Assembly: GCA_023433755.1 (NCBI GenBank)
Contig: JAEYUA010000195.1
Coordinates: 1 to 9,439, forward strand
Source: Bacteroidota bacterium
GTDB lineage: Bacteria > Bacteroidota > Bacteroidia > Chitinophagales > Chitinophagaceae
Direction of reading: 5' to 3'
Length of the DNA stretch: 9,439 bases
Both the position numbers and the translations under genes were made by a program. Under the pieces are notes generated by a model. The model was not told the origin of the DNA, ran no database searches, and saw nothing but the letters and a program-made list of their open reading frames with translations. Below are positions 1 through 5,500 of this stretch, piece after piece; within the stretch, counting starts at the first letter, position 1; every line of letters begins with the position of its first letter.

Positions 1-315
1 CCTTGTTGTGGGAGAACCTCTTTGCTGCTGCAGTGCAACGGCAGGAGGGAGACCATCCACTTCATCCACTACAGGAACAGGCATCTGGTGAAACAACCGG
101 CGGGCATAGGGTGATACAGATTCGAGATAACGCCGCTGGGCTTCCGCATACAGCGTGCCGAAGGCAAGCGAGGATTTTCCCGAGCCTGAAACACCGGTGA
201 AAACAACCAGCGCATCACGCGGAATCACCAGGTTTACATTCTTGAGGTTATGCTCCCTGGCTCCTTTTACATGTACAAAACCATCATGATGGTTGGTGAA
301 GTTCTGCTGGGACAT
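1..315 (-). CDS. uvrA: UvrA-family excinuclease ABC subunit A, N-terminal part (runs off the left edge)
   Basis: UvrA is the ATP-dependent damage-sensing subunit of nucleotide excision repair. Only the first 105 residues are in the window, and the frame is open to base 1. The ATG at 313-315 gives a start of the usual family form: a short tail, then VKGAREHNLKNVNLVIPRD (residues 17-34), Walker A GVSGSGKS (41-48), and the family block LYAEAQRRYLESVSPYARR (55-73). The following stretch, FHQMPVPVVDEVDGLPPAVA (75-94) with QQQRGSPTT after it, resembles what I recall of the shorter class II (UvrA2-like) proteins more than classical UvrA, which has a longer UvrB-binding insertion. That class call is inference, because the diagnostic insertion lies beyond the edge. 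The gene diverges from rmuC, and the 133-base gap between them carries a heptad repeat array. Confidence 0.88.
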   Translation of the reverse strand, partial: MSQQNFTNHHDGFVHVKGAREHNLKNVNLVIPRDALVVFTGVSGSGKSSLAFGTLYAEAQRRYLESVSPYARRLFHQMPVPVVDEVDGLPPAVALQQQRGSPTTR

Positions 316-347
316 ACTGGGTAGAGGCAAAAGCTATGCCTGTGCGA

Positions 348-389
348 GCTACGAGCTGTTAGCTTTTAGCCATTGGCCATTGGCTGGCG
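348..389 (+). repeat. Heptad tandem array, GCYNNNR class, 6 units
   Basis: Six units follow each other in exact 7-base steps: GCTACGA, GCTGTTA, GCTTTTA, GCCATTG, GCCATTG, GCTGGCG. The first two or three positions are constant (GCT or GCC) and the middle three vary. The array lies in the divergent gap between the uvrA-like gene and rmuC. It links the GCTNCAA-like and GCCATTG-like units that appear separately elsewhere in the window. The 14-mer at 372-385 recurs exactly at 3885-3898. Confidence 0.75.
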
Positions 390-448
390 AACATGGATCA
401 TATATCAATTACAATATAAAATTTCAAAGCAAGCCGTAAATTGTAAAA

Positions 449-2035
449 ATGGAAACGATATTATTGGTAGCCGGCCTTGTATTAATGCTGATCATAATAG
501 TCCTGCTTCTGAGGCCACTAAAGGATACAAATGCTGTGAATCAACAATTAGAGGAAGTGCTTTTGAGGCAGGATAAAATTACTGAACTGATGAGGCAGGA
601 GTTCAGAACCAACCGCGAAGAATCGGCTACTGCTGCCCGTGACAACCGCAGTGAGCTTAGTTTGACGCTCACCCACTTCAAATCTGAGATGACGGACACA
701 TTGAAACTCATTACAGAACATAACCGCTCCGCTATGGAACAGATCCATAAAACCCTTGATGAGAAGATCCGTGGACTAATGGAAAAAATTGATGAAAATA
801 ACCGGGTGAACAGGGAGACCATTACAAACAGTCTGCGTGATTTTTCTCTAGAACAACGCAACAAACTCGAGGAACTAAAACATGATCAGAAAGAGCAATC
901 GAATAAAACGGTGGATCAACTCGATAAACTCACCAGTAAGACTGAAGAGAAACTGCATGCGGCCATTGAGCAATCCAAAGCGGATGGGATGCTGATCCGC
1001 CAGACGCTGGAACAGTCATTTCTTTCGTTCAATAAAACTTTCAAGGAAAGTGTTGGTGAGATGAACCAGCTGCAACGCGAAAGATTCGGACAACTGGAAG
1101 AAAAACAGACGAAGCTGGTGGAAAGCACCGAGAAAAAACTGGAACAGGTCCGTGAAACCGTGGATGAAAAATTACAAAAGACATTGAACGAAAGGCTGGG
1201 TCAGTCATTTGAACTGGTAGGCAAACAATTGGAGAGTGTTCAAAAAGGCCTGGGTGAAATGCAGACGCTGGCACAGGATGTTGGTGGATTAAAAAGAGTG
1301 TTGAGCAATGTAAAAATGCGAGGGGGTTTTGGTGAAGTGCAGCTTTCCATGTTGCTGGAAAACATACTGGCACCCGACCAGTATGAGGCAAATGTAAAAC
1401 TGAAGCATAACAGTACGGAGGCAGTGGAATTCGCCATCAAAATGCCAAACAAGGAAGGCGACAGGAACTATGTATGGCTGGCGATCGATGCCAAATTTCC
1501 AAGAGATGCCTATGAATATTTACAGGAAGCTTATGATACAGCAGATCCATTGAAGATTGAAGAAGCACAAAAAAATCTCGAACTCACGATCAGGAAAATG
1601 GCCAGGGATATTTGTGAGAAATATATTAACCCGCCAAATACCACCGATTTTGCTATTATGTTCCTTCCATTTGAAGGGATCTATGCCGAAGTAGTGCGCA
1701 AGGCCAGCTTGTTGGAAGATATTCAAAGACAGTGCAAGGTAGTGATCACTGGTCCCACTACGCTGGCTGCTATTCTGAATAGTTTACAAATGGGTTTCAA
1801 AACTCTTGCCATTCAAAAAAGAAGCAGCGAGGTTTGGCAGGTGCTTGGTGCGGTTAAAAAAGAATTTGAAAGCTTCGGAGGATTACTTGAAAAGGCGCAA
1901 AAAAATATCCAGGTTGCCAGCAACCAGATAGATGAAGTAATGGGTAAAAGAACAAGAGCGATACAGAGAAGGTTGAAGGGCGTTGAGGCTTTGGAGAATG
2001 AAAGTTTGGATTTAATTGAAGATGATGATGGATGA
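449..2035 (+). CDS. rmuC: DNA recombination protein RmuC
   Basis: RmuC proteins are membrane-anchored and nuclease-like; E. coli rmuC was found through an effect on inversion rate at short inverted repeats. The 528-residue product begins with one hydrophobic segment (residues 4-22). A long charged, Glu/Lys/Gln-rich region predicted as coiled coil follows (about 30-275). The C-terminal RmuC domain (about 285-500) shows RGGFGEVQLSMLLENIL (291-307), WLAIDAKFPRDAYEYL (343-358), FLPFEGIYAEV (405-415) and GPTTLAAILNSLQMGF (435-450). The IDAK at 346-349 is the kind of acidic-x-Lys motif expected in PD-(D/E)xK-like nucleases. Length is normal for the family. The ATG at 449 is chosen because it sits directly before the membrane segment. 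It has no Shine-Dalgarno sequence, only A/T-rich bases, as is usual in Bacteroidota. The tail is acidic (EDDDG). Confidence 0.95.
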   Translation: METILLVAGLVLMLIIIVLLLRPLKDTNAVNQQLEEVLLRQDKITELMRQEFRTNREESATAARDNRSELSLTLTHFKSEMTDTLKLITEHNRSAMEQIHKTLDEKIRGLMEKIDENNRVNRETITNSLRDFSLEQRNKLEELKHDQKEQSNKTVDQLDKLTSKTEEKLHAAIEQSKADGMLIRQTLEQSFLSFNKTFKESVGEMNQLQRERFGQLEEKQTKLVESTEKKLEQVRETVDEKLQKTLNERLGQSFELVGKQLESVQKGLGEMQTLAQDVGGLKRVLSNVKMRGGFGEVQLSMLLENILAPDQYEANVKLKHNSTEAVEFAIKMPNKEGDRNYVWLAIDAKFPRDAYEYLQEAYDTADPLKIEEAQKNLELTIRKMARDICEKYINPPNTTDFAIMFLPFEGIYAEVVRKASLLEDIQRQCKVVITGPTTLAAILNSLQMGFKTLAIQKRSSEVWQVLGAVKKEFESFGGLLEKAQKNIQVASNQIDEVMGKRTRAIQRRLKGVEALENESLDLIEDDDG

Positions 2036-2047
2036 TGTATCCAATTT

Positions 2048-2139
2048 CACCGCCAAGGCACCAGGAACGCCAAGGTTACGCAAAGAAAGTTCGAACAATC
2101 TCTGCGTAACCTCTGCGCCCTTTGCGTCCTCCGGGGTTC
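2048..2139. repeat. Imperfect inverted-repeat element between rmuC and atpA
   Basis: The left arm (about 2048-2084) carries CGCCAAGG twice and then GGTTACGCAAAG. The right arm (about 2103-2139) carries TGCGTAACC, then TGCGCCC, TTTGCGTCC and TCCGGGG. The inner 10 base pairs, 2073-2082 against 2103-2112, are perfect, with a 20-base loop. Outward the arms match imperfectly, and many differences are A/G changes. I recognise this style of GCCAAGG...GCAAAG / CTTTGCG...GCG element as a recurrent intergenic element in Bacteroidota-like genomes, but cannot name a family. It starts 13 bases after the rmuC stop. Confidence 0.6.
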
Positions 2140-2177
2140 AATTCCTCAATTCCAAATTAAGTAACTATTGTTCCTGA

Positions 2178-2205
2178 TTTTAACTTTTGAATTTTGACTT
2201 TTGAA
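2178..2205 (+). repeat. Heptad tandem array, TTTTRAN class, 4 units
   Basis: Four exact 7-base steps read TTTTAAC, TTTTGAA, TTTTGAC, TTTTGAA. The array lies just before the A-tract of the shared rmuC/atpA terminator. The same unit type occurs in both orientations in the atpF-atpE gap. Confidence 0.6.
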
Positions 2206-2208
2206 ATC

Positions 2209-2250
2209 AAAAAAAAAGCGGCCCATCCGGACCGCTTTTCTATTTTTCTA
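2209..2250 (-). terminator. Rho-independent terminator of the atp cluster, probably bidirectional
   Basis: The stem is 2214-2221 (AAAAGCGG) against 2232-2239 (CCGCTTTT). It is extended by 2222/2231 (a U-G wobble in the minus-strand RNA) and 2223-2224/2229-2230, closing on a four-base loop. On the minus strand it is followed by nine T (2217 to 2209), an ideal ending for atpA. On the plus strand it is followed by TTTTCTATTTTTC, so rmuC transcripts can also end here. It starts 18 bases after the atpA stop. Confidence 0.9.
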
Positions 2251-2256
2251 AGAAGC

Positions 2257-3834
2257 TTATTTGAACTGTGGGATCAGGCCATTCGCCAGGTCCACCATTT
2301 TCTTCAAACCATCTTCAGGCAGATTACCCCGTTTGAATTCAGCAAGGATCTCAGGATATTTGTTTTCCATTTCCATGAGGAAGTGTTCTTCAAATTCTTT
2401 TACCCTGCTCACTTTCACATCACGTAATAAACCCTGGGTACCGAGGTAAATGATCGCAACCTGCTTTTCAACCGCTACAGGAGCATATTGAGGCTGCTTC
2501 AGGATCTCCACGTTACGGGCACCTTTATCCAGTACCAGTTTGGTAGCCGCATCAAGGTCACCACCGAATTTGGAGAAGGCTTCCATCTCACGGTAAAGCG
2601 CCTGGTCAAGTTTGAGTGTACCAGCCACTTTTTTCATTGACTTGATCTGCGCATTACCACCCACACGGCTAACCGAAATACCTACGTTGATCGCAGGACG
2701 GATACCGGCGTTGAATAGGTTTGTTTCAAGGAAGATCTGTCCGTCAGTGATCGAGATCACGTTGGTTGGGATATAGGCTGATACGTCACCTGCCTGTGTT
2801 TCAATGATAGGAAGGGCTGTTAAAGATCCACCACCTTTTACCAGCGGACGGATGCTTTCAGGAAGATCGTTCATCTGTTTGGCCACTTCATCATTGTTGA
2901 TCACCTTGGCAGCTCTTTCCAGCAAACGGCTGTGGAGGTAGAATACATCACCAGGGTAGGCTTCACGGCCCGGAGGACGGCGCAGCAGCAGGGAAACTTC
3001 GCGGTAAGCTACGGCCTGTTTGGAAAGATCATCATAAATGATCAGGGCTGGCCTCCCGGTATCACGGAAGAACTCACCGATGGCAGCACCTGCAAATGGA
3101 GCATAGAACTGCAAAGGAGCAGGATCAGAAGCGGAAGCCGCAACGATGATGGTATATTCCATGGCACCCGCATCCTGCAGGGTTTTCATAACCCCCGCGA
3201 TAGTAGATGCTTTCTGGCCGATAGCTACATAAATACAATAAACAGGTTTGCCGGCAGCGTAAAATTCTTTTTGGTTGATGATGGTATCCACGCAGATGGC
3301 GGATTTACCGGTCTGGCGGTCACCGATCACGAGCTCACGTTGTCCGCGGCCGATCGGGATCATGGCATCAATGGCCTTGATACCAGTCTGTAAAGGTTCT
3401 TTAACCGGTTCACGGAAAATTACACCAGGGGCTTTACGCTCAAGCGGCATTTCATAACGTTCGCCTGTAATAGGACCTTTACCATCTATTGGTTCGCCGA
3501 GGGTATTCACCACGCGGCCTACCATGCCTTCACCTACTTTGATTGAGGCGATCTGGCCGGTGCGGCGCACTTTGGAACCTTCATTCAAAGTTCCGGTGTC
3601 ACCCATCAGTACAGCACCCACATTATCTTCTTCCAGGTTCAGGGCGATACCCTGAACACCGTTTTCAAATTCAACGAGTTCACCGGCGCGTACATTACCC
3701 AGTCCGTAAACACGGGCAATACCATCACCGATCTGTAGAACCGTACCTACTTCTTCCAGGTCAGCACCTGCATTGAAGCCGCTCAGTTGCTGGCGGAGGA
3801 TGGCACTTATTTCATCTGGCTTTATTTCTGGCAT
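2257..3834 (-). CDS. atpA: F1 ATP synthase subunit alpha
   Basis: Alpha is the regulatory nucleotide-binding subunit of the F1 head (alpha3beta3) and supplies the arginine finger to the catalytic beta sites. The 525-residue protein has the N-terminal beta-barrel region (about 25-95), Walker A GDRQTGKS (171-178), a Walker B-type strand ALIIYDD (263-269), and the family signature around NAGIRPAINVGISVSRVGG (375-393) with arginine finger R390. A helical C-terminal domain follows. Residues about 312-335 (VINNDEVAKQMNDLPESIRP and on) differ from the E. coli protein in the stretch before GSLTALP, a variable region in the family. The ATG at 3834 has no Shine-Dalgarno sequence; the leader carries a CAA-repeat stretch. 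It is the last gene of the cluster and is followed directly by a terminator, so no atpG comes after it. Confidence 0.98.
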   Translation of the reverse strand: MPEIKPDEISAILRQQLSGFNAGADLEEVGTVLQIGDGIARVYGLGNVRAGELVEFENGVQGIALNLEEDNVGAVLMGDTGTLNEGSKVRRTGQIASIKVGEGMVGRVVNTLGEPIDGKGPITGERYEMPLERKAPGVIFREPVKEPLQTGIKAIDAMIPIGRGQRELVIGDRQTGKSAICVDTIINQKEFYAAGKPVYCIYVAIGQKASTIAGVMKTLQDAGAMEYTIIVAASASDPAPLQFYAPFAGAAIGEFFRDTGRPALIIYDDLSKQAVAYREVSLLLRRPPGREAYPGDVFYLHSRLLERAAKVINNDEVAKQMNDLPESIRPLVKGGGSLTALPIIETQAGDVSAYIPTNVISITDGQIFLETNLFNAGIRPAINVGISVSRVGGNAQIKSMKKVAGTLKLDQALYREMEAFSKFGGDLDAATKLVLDKGARNVEILKQPQYAPVAVEKQVAIIYLGTQGLLRDVKVSRVKEFEEHFLMEMENKYPEILAEFKRGNLPEDGLKKMVDLANGLIPQFK

Positions 3835-3867
3835 ATCTGTCTGTTTATAATTGTTGTTGTTGCTTTA

Positions 3868-3902
3868 GCTATGGGCTAATGGCTATTGGCCATTGGCTAT
3901 CT
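3868..3902 (+). repeat. Heptad tandem array, GCYNNNR class, 5 units
   Basis: Five 7-base steps read GCTATGG, GCTAATG, GCTATTG, GCCATTG, GCTATCT, preceded by a 6-base GCTTTA (3862-3867). The array fills most of the 62-base gap between atpH and atpA. Its last unit contains the atpH stop codon (complement CTA at 3897-3899). It shares the 14-mer at 3885-3898 with the array near rmuC. Confidence 0.72.
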
Positions 3903-4460
3903 CACCTTATAAATAAAATCATTATTCCTGAACTGTTTCGAGATCTCTTTCAGATCATAAGAAATACTGGCATCTACCAGTTTATCTCCTGCCTGTAATA
4001 CAAAACCCCCGATGATGCCCGGATCAACAATGCTTTCCAGCTCGATATTATCGATGTTGCCTGATTTCTTCACCTGGTTTACGATGGCCGTTTTCACCTG
4101 GTCACTTACGGGTGTGGCAGTTGTAAGTTTTACAGTATGAATATTTTTATAGGCTTTATACTGGCGTACAAAAGCCGTGATCACTTCAGGGAGAACAGCT
4201 TCACGTGCTTTCGAAATCATCAGGTCCAGGAACCCTGAGGTAATAGGACTGATTTTACCGGCAGTAACCGCATTCACAGCCCTGGTTTTGGCATCGGCCT
4301 TCACAACAGGACTTTTCAAAAGATTGGTAAAATCACGGCTTCCTTTCAAAACATCCTGCAGGTAAAGCATATCCGCATACACTTTTTCCAGCTCGCCTTT
4401 TTCAATGGCAAGGTCCAGGATTGATTTGGCGTACCGGGTTGCGACACGTGGTTGTAACAT
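3897..4460 (-). CDS. atpH: F1 ATP synthase subunit delta
   Basis: Delta (the OSCP equivalent) ties the top of the F1 head to the peripheral stalk made by subunit b. The 187-residue length is normal. The N-terminal helical domain shows RYAKSILDLAIEKGELEKVY (9-28), the typical family opening. The C-terminal signature is DPGIIGGFVLQAGDKLVDAS (146-165), followed by ISYDLKEISKQF (166-177). The start at 4460 gives MLQPRVATRYAKS, a normal beginning. It lies 51 bases after atpF, with a hairpin in the gap, and 62 bases before atpA. Its TAG stop lies inside a heptad repeat array, so the last few residues and the 3' end border repeated DNA. Confidence 0.96.
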   Translation of the reverse strand: MLQPRVATRYAKSILDLAIEKGELEKVYADMLYLQDVLKGSRDFTNLLKSPVVKADAKTRAVNAVTAGKISPITSGFLDLMISKAREAVLPEVITAFVRQYKAYKNIHTVKLTTATPVSDQVKTAIVNQVKKSGNIDNIELESIVDPGIIGGFVLQAGDKLVDASISYDLKEISKQFRNNDFIYKVR

Positions 4461-4475
4461 ATTCTAATTGATGAC

Positions 4476-4503
4476 GTGAACTGGTGAAATATCACCTAGT
4501 CAC
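4476..4503. other. Intercistronic hairpin in the atpF-atpH gap
   Basis: GTGA (4476-4479) pairs with TCAC (4500-4503), CT (4481-4482) with AG (4498-4499), and GGTGA (4483-4487) with TCACC (4492-4496). Single-base bulges fall at 4480 and 4497, and the loop is four bases. There is no T-run after it on the minus strand, so it looks like an RNA stability or processing element and not a terminator. It begins only 16 bases before the atpH start. Confidence 0.5.
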
Positions 4504-4511
4504 TTCTTGAA

Positions 4512-5006
4512 TTAATTAAGTTTTACTTCGTCTACAAGGCCTTTGATGTGTTCTTCCTGGGCAGCAGGTGAACTCAGTTCCCTTCTCAGCACTTTCTCAG
4601 TTACTTCTATCACCAGTTTACCTACCTGGTTCTTCACATCAGTGATCGCTGCCATTTTCTGTGCATTGATCTGCTGTTGCGCTTCAACAATGATTTTATT
4701 GGCCTCTGCTTTTGCCTGTTCTTTTGCTTCACCGATGATCCGGTTCTTGGTCTCGCGGGCTTCGTTCAGCATGGCAGCTCTTTCTTCACGGGCTTTCGCC
4801 ATCAGTGCTTCATTCTCATTTTTGAGCTGGGCCATTTCAGCCTTTACCCTTTCCGCTGACTGCAGTGATTCCGCAATCCCTTCTTCCCTTTCCTTTAATC
4901 CTTTAAGGATGGCAGGCCAGGCAAATTTTGCCAGGATGAAAAATACCAGCAGGAAGGCCAGCAATGTCCAGATCAGCAAACCAAATTCGGGAGTAAGAAG
5001 TCTCAT
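4512..5006 (-). CDS. atpF: F0 ATP synthase subunit b
   Basis: Subunit b forms the peripheral stalk that holds the F1 head still against the rotating c-ring. The 164-residue protein has one N-terminal membrane segment (residues about 6-27, GLLIWTLLAFLLVFFILAKF). A long Ala/Glu/Lys-rich helix follows (about 35-140) and gives the usual coiled-coil dimer, with the family-typical KGLKEREEGIAESLQSAE (35-52). The C-terminus (about 140-164) is expected to contact delta, which is encoded next. The ATG at 5006 opens directly into MRLLTPEFGLLIW, a standard start. The leader is strongly A/T-rich because it consists of TTTTRAN heptad repeats. Only one b-type gene is seen, with no divided b/b' pair. Confidence 0.96.
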   Translation of the reverse strand: MRLLTPEFGLLIWTLLAFLLVFFILAKFAWPAILKGLKEREEGIAESLQSAERVKAEMAQLKNENEALMAKAREERAAMLNEARETKNRIIGEAKEQAKAEANKIIVEAQQQINAQKMAAITDVKNQVGKLVIEVTEKVLRRELSSPAAQEEHIKGLVDEVKLN

Positions 5007-5012
5007 ATATAA

Positions 5013-5040
5013 TTCAAAATTTTAAACTCAAAATTCAAAA
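5013..5040 (-). repeat. Heptad tandem array, TTTTRAN class, reverse orientation, 4 units
   Basis: On the minus strand the units are TTTTGAA, TTTTGAG, TTTAAAA, TTTTGAA in 7-base steps. The array forms the leader directly before the atpF start. With the plus-oriented array at 5056-5090 it forms an inverted pair separated by about 15 bases. Confidence 0.55.
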
Positions 5041-5055
5041 AACCGGTATGCCGCA

Positions 5056-5090
5056 TTTTGAACTTTTACTTTTGACTTTTTAATTTTTTA
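5056..5090 (+). repeat. Heptad tandem array, TTTTRAN class, 5 units
   Basis: The units read TTTTGAAC, TTTTAC, TTTTGAC, TTTTTAA, TTTTTTA. One 8-base and one 6-base unit keep the overall 7-base register. TTTTGAA at 5056-5062 is the exact complement of the facing unit at 5034-5040. Confidence 0.5.
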
Positions 5091-5093
5091 ATA

Positions 5094-5127
5094 AACTGCA
5101 CCCTTCGCCCTGTGCTAAGGTGCAGTT
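5094..5127. other. Strong hairpin in the atpE-atpF gap
   Basis: A perfect 9-base-pair stem joins AACTGCACC (5094-5102) and GGTGCAGTT (5119-5127). It is extended by TT/AA after a one-base bulge. On the plus strand it is followed by eight T (5130-5137), which is terminator form. On the minus strand, the coding direction of the operon, it is followed by TATTAAAAAATT and so is not a good terminator there. It begins nine bases after the atpE stop. Likely roles are stabilising the atpE 3' end or blocking antisense transcription (inference). Confidence 0.75.
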
Positions 5128-5135
5128 CATTTTTT

Positions 5136-5384
5136 TTAAACGAACATCGCCAGGATACCTGCGATTACCGCGAAGAGGGCAACACCCTCAACGAAGGCAG
5201 CGGTCAGGATCATGTTGGCGCGAATGTCGTTAGTAGCTTCCGGTTGGCGGGCGATAGCTTCTACCGCACCTTTACCGATCTGGCCGATACCGATACCAGC
5301 ACCAATGGCAGCTAAACCAGCGCCAATAGCACCACCGGCATTCGCCCAGGGTACTTCGCTCAACAGTGTCATTAATAAGTCCAT
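5136..5384 (-). CDS. atpE: F0 ATP synthase subunit c (proteolipid)
   Basis: Subunit c forms the rotating membrane ring that carries ions. The 82-residue protein has two membrane helices: glycine-rich helix 1 (about 15-42, GAGLAAIGAGIGIG), the polar loop ARQPEA (45-50), and helix 2 (about 56-80) with the ion-binding glutamate E66 in FVEGVALF. The residue after E66 is Gly, and four further on is Phe. Aligned by eye through the ARQPEA loop, the helix-1 Gln used by sodium-binding c subunits such as that of Ilyobacter is Ile here. This set argues for proton coupling. The ATG at 5384 is the natural start. It is flanked by hairpins on both sides, an inverted heptad pair upstream and a 9-bp stem downstream. 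That fits a transcript segment needing higher output, since many c copies are needed per enzyme (inference). Confidence 0.97.
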   Translation of the reverse strand: MDLLMTLLSEVPWANAGGAIGAGLAAIGAGIGIGQIGKGAVEAIARQPEATNDIRANMILTAAFVEGVALFAVIAGILAMFV

Positions 5385-5425
5385 GTTTGTTCTTTTATAT
5401 AAGTGAAAAAAAGCTGATCATTTGA

Positions 5426-5454
5426 GCTTCAAGCTTCAAGCGGCAAGCTTCAAG
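5426..5454 (+). repeat. Heptad tandem array, GCYNNNR class, 4 units (left arm of an inverted pair)
   Basis: The units read GCTTCAA, GCTTCAA, GCGGCAA, GCTTCAA and a final G, in exact 7-base steps. Bases 5432-5454 match the reverse complement of 5478-5500 at 19 of 23 positions, so the two arrays can form a long hairpin in the atpB-atpE gap. Confidence 0.75.
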
Positions 5455-5461
5455 ACCCATA

Positions 5462-5474
5462 GAACAGTGTGTTC
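5462..5474. other. Small hairpin inside the loop of the inverted heptad pair
   Basis: GAACA (5462-5466) pairs with TGTTC (5470-5474) across a three-base loop. It sits in the middle of the 23-base spacer between the two facing heptad arrays, so the whole gap could fold as one long stem with a structured tip. Confidence 0.35.
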
Positions 5475-5477
5475 CTT

Positions 5478-5500
5478 CTTGCAGCTTGCAGCTTACAGCT
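5478..5500 (-). repeat. Heptad tandem array, GCYNNNR class, reverse orientation, 3 units (right arm)
   Basis: On the minus strand the units are GCTGTAA, GCTGCAA, GCTGCAA and a final G. The first unit begins with the last base of the atpB stop codon (TAG, 5501-5499), so the array is fused to the gene end. It faces the array at 5426-5454. Confidence 0.72.

Noticed and set aside
328..336. Promoter for the uvrA-like gene (TAGCTTTTG on the minus strand)
   Set aside because: The match to TAnnTTTG is off by one base in spacing, no -33 element is visible, and the upstream bases belong to a repeat array.
2932..3393. Open frame of 153 residues opposite atpA
   Set aside because: It is a shadow of the highly conserved atpA coding strand and shows no domain of its own.
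5136..5384. Sodium-coupled c subunit
   Set aside because: The helix-1 Gln and the Ser and Tyr after the ion-binding Glu found in sodium types are replaced here by Ile, Gly and Phe.
5406..5429. Full terminator between atpB and atpE (AAGCT/AGCTT stem with T-run)
   Set aside because: The stem is only five base pairs with little G/C; it may help a partial stop but is too weak to call as a terminator.
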